From Schistocerca nitens (Eukaryota > Arthropoda > Insecta > Orthoptera > Acrididae), in assembly GCF_023898315.1 (NCBI RefSeq), contig NC_064614.1:384275348-384339347 (forward strand): DNA of 64,000 nucleotides, given 5' to 3'. The position numbers and the translations under genes were made by a program. Below the pieces are notes generated by a model. It was not told the DNA's origin. It made no database searches and saw only the letters and a program-made list of their open reading frames with translations. Shown one piece after another: positions 57,259-64,000 of this stretch (the first letter of the stretch is position 1; every line of letters starts with the position of its first letter).

Positions 57259-58987
57259 TAAATAATAAGAGTGAATTTGGGATCAACAGTTTAATTCACA
57301 GCCACAATACTATAAATAAAAATAATTTCCATACAGACTGTATGGAGTTTTGCAAGGAAATTTAAAATCCCTGGATATTCAAAAACAAAGTGAGAGAATG
57401 CCTCATTAACACTTAGTGCGCAGCTGACGTAATTATGGCACTTGCAGGAAATGAGAATGTGCACCAAATATAATATTACCTCATGCCAGTACACTGATTT
57501 TCCACAGTGTCTAGGGTATATTTAAGTCTCCTGCAAGCATCTATCACGTCTGCAAGCTTTGTAGTTTCTGCTGTCAGTCATTTTTTATGCCTTTTTTGTG
57601 CGTCTTATTTTGTAGGCAACTAGCTGATGTTCAAGTTTTTTCTGTTTCATGCATTTTGCATGCTTTTCTGTTGATTTTGTGTTGAAAACATGGAGTAAAA
57701 GGGAGAAACATATAGGGAAAATAATTTTAAAAGTCACTGATGAGCATACAATTGAGAAAAACTAAATATTGGATGACTATTCAGACTACACATCATCTGA
57801 AAGTAGGAGTAATTCTAGGCTTTATTTTTATTATTATTATTATTAGTTGCTGCATATTTTTATCATATTATTTTCACAAATTATGTTGTTATGACAGATT
57901 CTCCTACACGTAAATCCGGACATGAATCTGAGCATATAACTCCAGTAATATTAGACTATGTATCTCTCCACATTTCCCTCTGTATCACGTTGCATCCATT
58001 ATGAACAGTAAAGTTTTCTTTGATGTTGTGTCTTATGAATCTTTGGATTTAAATTGGCTGTGAAAGAAATTTAAACAGAAAGTTCATGTTTCCTTATGTA
58101 TTAAATACTGAACTCCTTTTCAATTTTTTTTTCTGTGGCCTTTTTTAATTATTATTAAATTGAGATTTCATCTGTGTATTTAGATTTAACACTAATAATA
58201 CCAAAATGTGTATATAAAGTAGAAAATCCAATTTATCTAAAAATGTTTTTCAATTCCAACTACATATTTGTACACATGGGTTAAAACTTTCAAAAAACCA
58301 CCTATTTTAGTCCACAGGTAATTGCAGCTACCCATGAGACTAGTACAGTAAATGTTAAGCAGTCTTCCTGCAATTTATCAGAATATTTGGATCCAGGGAT
58401 GTAAATTTCATGTAATTCTAATGTTCACATTGAACAGGTCTTGTCTTTGCTAGTATTTAGGCAGTTGATAAAATTCCAAGTAAAGTTATGTAAATACTTT
58501 GGAGCATTACTTAAAAATAGTAGCTTAGCAAATTAACAAGAGAAGCACTGCCTTGCTGCTTCATCTCCTTCTTTTTCAATCCAACGTAGTTGTTTTCATC
58601 CTAAAAAATATATACATACATTTAGCAATCTTGAATGAGTTCTCATAATAACCAGTCTGAGTAGACTGACAACAGTCATAATTTCCTGTTAGTAAACTTT
58701 CCAGAAGTAGCCTGCAGTGGTTGCTCCTGTCTGTCAATGTACAATTTGACTAGTTCCTCTCCTTCATGGAATTTATGAAACATGGCGTGTGAATGAATGA
58801 ACAATATAATATTTGTGCACTAAATCAGAATTTCATCTGTTAGTGAAAAGTTATTCACAAAAGCGTATTTTCCTGGTAATGTTATGGACACTGTATGAAG
58901 TAACACCTTGATATACCCAACACAGCATTTCAACAAATTCTGTCATAGCTTGTGACATACTGCTGGAATCCCTTTAGCGGTGAGTGG

Positions 58988-59046
<59 letters not shown>

Positions 59047-59228
59047 AGTAAGAGCGAGATTCTCTGTTCTAATAAGCTCATAAGAAATATGTCATATACC
59101 GTCTGATTGACATAAGTGCATAACTTTTACAACCAGTGTAAATTTAAATAAAATCTTTTTGAGCGTTAGGCTGCATTTTTACGAAACTATAAAACAACTA
59201 TAATGACACCTGTATTTGCAAAAGCCCA
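57259..59228. other. AT-rich stretch with microsatellite; no gene
   Basis: No supported exon. It holds a (TTA)n tract near 57826-57846, the repeat segment 58690-58770 shared with 391-470, and the (GT)n tract at 58990-59042. Confidence 0.4.
58990..59042. repeat. (GT)n microsatellite
   Basis: Uninterrupted GT run of about 26 units. Confidence 0.95.
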
Positions 59229-59624
59229 CTAAAGGGCAAATAAACTGTTGTACAAATGGCTCTGAGCACTATGGGACTCAACTGCTGTGGTCATAAGTCC
59301 CAACTGCTGTACAAACGAACCGAAGAGCACTGCTGCAAAGGGAGTCAAAATGTCAGCTTGATTTTGTCTTAGCAGTCCGATTGGTTTGAAGAGTTTGTCA
59401 AGAGACATAATCACTTCTTTCTGCACATTACTGGGGAAAATCTTGCTACAATTTTCAGAAATAACATATTCAAAGTGAACACGCATGCAGTCCTCCCCTC
59501 CCCCAGGAATGATGAATGTTCTACTTCCCCCAGTTACAGGCGAAATTAAATCATAACTTTTAAACTGGAATTTTGTTGTCTTTTTCTTATTTGAAGGTAG
59601 GGAATTCTCATTATTGAAATGCAA
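59229..59624 (-). pseudogene. Unidentified coding-like ORF, cut by SINE scar
   Basis: 131 codons on the minus strand. The middle has balanced, protein-like composition: SPVTGGSRTFIIPGGGEDCM, RVHFEYVISENCSKIFPSNV, QKEVIMSLDKLFKPIGLLRQ, DILTPFAAVLFGSFVQQ. I do not recognise the family. The last codons come from a 45-bp SINE fragment flanked by a 14-bp duplication. Without that fragment and one duplication copy the frame would go on for some 15 codons (QQFICPLVGF). It could be a lost exon of an unknown host gene, an element fragment or a chance frame. No convincing splice sites. Confidence 0.35.
59257..59301. mobile_element. 45-bp SINE scar with 14-bp duplication
   Basis: TGGCTCTGAGCACTATGGGA and its continuation to AAGTCCC is a word I recognise from an abundant Schistocerca-type interspersed repeat. 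It is flanked by AACTGTTGTACAAA (59243-59256) and AACTGCTGTACAAA (59302-59315), one mismatch. An extremely truncated insertion. Confidence 0.8.
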
Positions 59625-60005
59625 TGTTCATTTTGTATTCAACTTTGTCTTTTGATACTTTAAAATAATTGCAGTTCATAAATTGACTGAATATTTTGTT
59701 TTGTAGGGAGCACATTTTGCTCATGTGGGAGCAATCTAGATGCTTGTAAAACAATAAACTGGTAGCCAAGATTGCAGAAATTCTTTTTATTCCAAGATTA
59801 CTGGTTTCGGTGAAACTAAAGCCTATAACATGCAAGCCTTACAAAATTGTCGTGAGTAGCACATAGGTGTCCAAGAGAGATGACATTATAAATGTTAAGC
59901 ATCTCCATCACATACAAGTGCAAGTTAGGTATTACCGCAACTCTGGTTCTGTTCTTACATTACAGGCCGCATCGTGAGATGGCTCTAGCAGAAGAGGCGC
60001 CAATG

Positions 60006-60247
60006 TTGTTGTTGGGTTGTTTTTGGGGGAAGAGACCAAACTGCAAGGTCATCGGTCTCATTGGTTTGAGGGAAGGACGGGGAAGGAAGTCGGCCGTGCC
60101 CTTTCAAAGGAACCATCCCGGCATTTGCCTGGAGCGATTTAGGGAAATCAAGGAAAACCTAAATCAGGATGGCCGGACGCGGGATTGAACCGTCATCCTC
60201 CCAAATGCGAGTCCAGTGTGCTAACCACTGCGCCACCTCGCTCAGTC
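60006..60247 (-). mobile_element. Full-length tRNA-derived SINE, 13-bp duplication
   Basis: Read on the minus strand: head CTGAGCGAGGTGGCGCAGTG, GTTAGCACACTGGACTCGCA, with A-box (TGGCGCAGTGG) and B-box (GGTTCAATCCC), then the conserved body CCGGCCATCCTGATTTAGGT and a tail of (AAC)n. Flanked by AGAGGCGCCAATG at 59993-60005 and 60248-60260 without a mismatch, so young. Same family as 41214-41414. Confidence 0.95.
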
Positions 60248-60260
60248 AGAGGCGCCAATG

Positions 60261-60594
60261 AATGTCACAGCTCGAGTCATAACCGACTACAGTTAATGAA
60301 AGAGTGTTAAAGAAAGAGTGTAGTGAAAAAATGAAATTTTTCACAAAGAAAGTTTTTATTGCATGACTTTTGTAAAGATCTAACCCTACAATTATGCCTC
60401 AAATTGCTTAATTCAAACTTTGGTGCTCAATCACCTTCAGAAAACATCATTTATAATCAATTTGCAGAATTTTGTCATGGATGTGCTTCAATCAGTGACA
60501 AATTCTGTAAAGTGAGTTAAATAATGACCGTTGTTCCAAAAAAAACATTGATGCTGTGCATAAAATGACTGAGGAAGATTGATATGTGACTTAC
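60261..60594. other. No recognised feature
   Basis: AT-rich; no coding signal. Confidence 0.35.
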
Positions 60595-60703
60595 CATGCG
60601 TTAGGAGCATTCTTAGGCATATCAAAGACTGCAGTGTATTTGATTTTTCCACAATACTTAGATCTGAAGAAGATCTGTTCCCAGTGGGTTCTACAGTATC
60701 TGA
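60595..60703 (-). other. Candidate host exon, 109 bp
   Basis: On the minus strand: acceptor CTCTTTTTATGCTTCAG, then an open frame SDTVEPTGNRSSSDLSIVEK, SNTLQSLICLRMLLTH, then donor ATG|GTAAGTCA. Both sites are good. The end phase (one base) does not join directly to the exon at 48069, which needs two carried bases, so a further exon would have to lie between, or this belongs to another gene, or it is chance. Not assigned. Confidence 0.25.
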
Positions 60704-62520
60704 CTGAAGCATAAAAAGAGGCCAGTGTCAATTGGTGTAAGAAAAAATCCAACCATGGAAATGTAACATCTATATACAACATCCCAGCCTGAGCCAAAGC
60801 TTGGATATAATTGTATGTGCCAAAATCTAAGAAGCAGTCAATCGTATGGGTGTTCCAGAATGAACGGAAACCTACAAAAGGACTTCATTTACAAAGAGCT
60901 TCCAAGAAAATTATCACTTCTTAATTTGGTGATCGCTGGTTTCTTTAGTTACATCGGGTACATCACAAGCAATGCTTTAGAGAATCAAAACATACTGAAT
61001 ACATCATCATTTAAAACAATTTTCTTGTGATAATTTGTTGATCAAATCAGAAAAAATAACTGAAAACATCCAATTGTTCTTCATTGTGAGAATAATAGCT
61101 GTTACACAGCATGACAAACAATTGATTCTTTGATCTAGCAAAATGTCAAATTAATATCTAACAGCCCCTTACACCTAATTTATTGCCTAATGACTTCATT
61201 TTGTACCCTATGTCAAAAAATTTGTGAATCAGAATTTTCTCAAACTCCTTCAAAAGCCATGTTCTTGCAGTACCAAGAACGGAGTAAATAAAATGTTTCC
61301 ACACCTGGTTTTTTTTAAAAAAAAAAAAAGAAACTTAAAAGTTGGTCTTCCTCCGGAACCGAGGTTCATAGCTGAACTGTAATTTAATGACTGAGTGTAT
61401 AAGGGTCTGAAATCACTTATTCAACTTAAATACTGATGTACCTTCACTCATGACATGCACAATTTCAGAGACTGCAGGTCTATAAAGTTCACAGGCCCAC
61501 TTATACAGGCCACCTGGGTTGGCCCCCTGGCGCACTCTAGTGAGCTGCCAAAGAAACAGTATTATTAAAGTGACTACAAATGATTGCCCGGCCTATTCTG
61601 TACTCTGTATTACTGTTGTCTAGACAATGTGTTCACTGCTGTGCACAACCTGTATCTTATGTGTTGTTCTGTGAAGTATTGTGTTCTATAAATCATCTTT
61701 GTTCTTGCTATAGCAAATACACATTCTAAAAGATCGTGGTTATAAAGTTAAACATATACAATACACCAAAAGCAAGGAAATGCTCTTTTGAAAATGAATG
61801 TTCACCAACAAAAGAAACTCAGATTTCATATATAAACATTACATGTAATCTTCACACATTGTTTCCCAGGGACTATGCATTAGTTATATTTACTTTGGTC
61901 ATAGTTTAAACATCTCTGACATCTCCTTTCCTCTTCTCTTTTCACCTTAAAAAAGGAAGGCCTGTTTCTGGAAAGATGCAGAAGTGTTTCAGCTAAAAAG
62001 GATATAAGCACAGTTGTATCACTCCATACTCATTATTTACTTCTGGTAATGCAAACTTGTATAGTGAAAAAAGTGTTCAGCATGAAATTACATTTGCATG
62101 CCAACCACTCAGCCCTTACTTTTGTAGTACACAAGTCACAGAAAGCTGGCATGAAAAGTACAACTTTTATTAGGCAGAAAATCACAGAAATTTTCTTAAC
62201 TTCATGAATTACAGGAAAACTAATTGTACTATTCAGCTTGCTTTCTTGTTATCTTTCGTTGCTTCATTCAAATTTTGCATGCTGTAATGAACTGTTTATT
62301 TCTAATAGTTTACAAAAGTCCTACTGCATTTAATTTCAGTTATACAGAAAGCAAATTTGTGATAAGCACTGTGAACTGCACAAATTCAAGCTGTTGTATT
62401 TTGTTTCGCAGTATATTTCAGTGATTAGCAATAATTCTCACTTATCTCAATATAAAACTGAACAAAATCTGTCTGACTCATAAAGTAATATCTAAGCATG
62501 TACATGTCACTGTAAACAGT
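60704..62520. other. AT-rich stretch, no supported gene
   Basis: A poly-A tract lies at about 61315-61330. No element ends or domain recognised before the Penelope-like element at 62521. Confidence 0.35.
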
Positions 62521-64000
62521 ATGTCACTTGCAGCACAACATGCCAAGCACAAACCAGAAACAGGTTGGCTGAATCAGGACATTAAATATCTGAATTCCAA
62601 GAAAGACATGCTCAGCCTTGAACTGTTCAAAATTCATCTTGAACTAGGAAAACATATAAAAATCTCAGAAATATTTACTGACATCATGAATAGAGTCGAA
62701 CACCAGACAGACATTCTAATTGAAAGAAAGTGGGGAAAACAACAAAAACTACACACACTTACGGAAAGTAACACTCCAGCTAATGTCAGAAACAATAGGC
62801 AAACAAACCACACAATCTACATACAACTGGTAAACCATAGCGACACACAATTCACAAAACAAGCACTTTACCTACTAGAAAGGGCACCTAAATACAACTT
62901 CAACACACAGGTTATACACAAGACAACAGAGAACCTAATAACAGAAAGTGAATACATAATAAAACAGCAAGAGGTGAACAACAGCTCTAATTTCAATGCA
63001 GGGCTGACGAGAGAGTTAACAGCAGAGGAAGTCAGATGCATAATAAAGGAAAACAAAAATAACATACTGACAGTAACAAAAACTGTTGAAAAAAAATAAT
63101 AGACAAACTTAAAAGCAACGGGACTCTTATCACAAAATCTGCCAACAACAACACCATGTTAGTAATAAAACAGAAGTAGTACAAAAATAAAATCCCAAAA
63201 TTTATGCTAAAGAACAAAATTGTAAAAATAAGCAGTGACCCACCACAAACATATCAGAAGACACTTCTAAAGAATATCTCACACATACTCACAAAACAGA
63301 AAGTAAAATGGCTAAAACAAAATACCCCCAAGGTTCCCACACTAAAACAGCCTACCAAAGATTCACAAACAGGATACACTAATACGCGCACTCATATGCT
63401 ATAGAAGTACACCCACATCTCACCTAGCCAGAGAAAAGCACACAACTTACAGAAACATTTATATACAAACAAACAACAGAAGCATACACACTGAATAGCT
63501 TATAGAAAAGATCAAACACATCAACATAGCAACAATAGCCAAACTCATGTCATTTGACATCACATCCATGTACATCAATATACCCACCACAGAAACCAAC
63601 AACACCATTTGTAACAACACAGACATTCACAATCCCTACATAGAAAAAATACTGAACATTCTAAAATTAATCATAGAACAAAACTATTGCACAACTGACA
63701 ACCTCTTCTACTCACAACAGGATGGACTCCCCATGGGGTCACCACTCTGTGGAATCCTAGCCAACATCTTCCTAAATCACATTGAAAACAAAATATTTCA
63801 AACCACAGTGAAACCCAAACAGTACAGAATAAAGTACTGATATTATTTTGTAAATGACATCACATGCCTTCTAAGCAAAACACCCAACCACATATAACTC
63901 CAACAATATAAACACAGTTCACCCAGAGATAAAATTCATCTGCAAATCAAAAACGGACAAAATGCTGTATTTCTTAGACATCACAATACACAGCCACATT
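62521..64000 (+). mobile_element. Penelope-like element F, cut by window end
   Basis: Plus-strand element of a lineage different from A-E: a Lys/Asn-rich, AT-rich coding style. N-terminal frame 62521-63099 is intact (192 codons; GWLNQDIKYLNSKKDMLSLE), then broken linker (TPKVPTLKQPT near 63330), then RT. Confidence 0.7.
63547..64000 (+). pseudogene. Reverse transcriptase of element F (partial)
   Basis: SFDITSMYINIPTTETNNTI carries motif A (catalytic Asp in FDITSMY), and QQDGLPMGSPLCGILANIFL is motif B of Penelope-type RTs. A TGA at 63838-63840 follows. The active-site box then reads YYFVNDITCLL, so the first Asp of the pair is Asn. The domain runs out of the window. Confidence 0.75.

Noticed and set aside
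59892..60188. Plus-strand 98-codon frame
   Set aside because: Mostly translation of the SINE at 60006-60247 in its antisense direction.
1..64000. CRISPR arrays, bacterial-type operons, terminators or phage modules
   Set aside because: No spaced short direct repeats and no gene clusters; spliced gene structure and transposon families show that this is eukaryotic DNA.

Overview
The window looks like nuclear DNA of an insect with a very large, transposon-filled genome, most probably an orthopteran of the grasshopper/locust type. The evidence is one host gene whose exons are tens of kilobases apart, low coding density, and repeat families that I recognise as typical of Schistocerca-like genomes (tRNA-derived SINEs, RTE-type LINEs, mariner and Tc1 elements, Penelope elements). 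The species call rests on recognition, not on a search. || Host gene. I can support one host gene, on the minus strand. Exons at 48069-47821, 42789-42576 and 3507-3227 have good splice sites, and their reading phases join exactly (2+1 bases, then 0+0). They encode helical (armadillo-type) sequence followed by a BTB/POZ domain, the ARMC5-type arrangement. The gene is incomplete at both ends: upstream exons lie above 48069 and the rest of the BTB/C-terminal region lies below 3227. The intron between the second and third of these exons is about 39 kb and holds most of the transposons. || Layout. 0.5-1 kb: decayed Tc1 copy. 4-5.8 kb: 5'-truncated RTE LINE. 6-7.3 kb: nearly intact mariner with TA duplication. 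8.7-9.5 kb: gag remnant. 11.1-11.6 kb: acidic ORF of unknown kind. 12.2-16.7 kb: decayed Ty3/Gypsy element with an inverted LTR piece and a SINE inside it. 19.0-32.7 kb: a three-level nest, in which an LTR retrotransposon contains an R4/Dong-like LINE inserted in a TAA tract, and that LINE contains a 6.4 kb block of three Penelope-like copies bounded by an 11-bp duplication. 33.2-37.0 kb: LINE (CR1/Jockey-like) interrupted by two long-TIR MITEs. 37.9-38.4 kb: SINE-like pieces. 39.0-39.9 kb: a third long-TIR element with a purine-rich core. 41.1-45.3 kb: two inverted Penelope fragments on either side of a host exon. 47.5 kb: RTE endonuclease fragment. 49.7-52.6 kb: LINE copies. 53.0-53.7 kb: three-copy 219-bp tandem array. 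54.1-57.3 kb: near full-length RTE element. 59.2 kb: an unidentified coding-like ORF cut by a tiny SINE scar. 60.0 kb: full SINE with 13-bp duplication. 62.5 kb to the edge: another Penelope-like element. || How it fits together. The window is a host intron landscape in which successive waves of elements have inserted into each other, so their relative order can be read from nesting, target duplications and shared mutations. I found no CRISPR array, operon, rRNA or free-standing tRNA gene. No new host-encoded system is evident; the most unusual structure is the nested 19-32.7 kb block and the Penelope array inside it.
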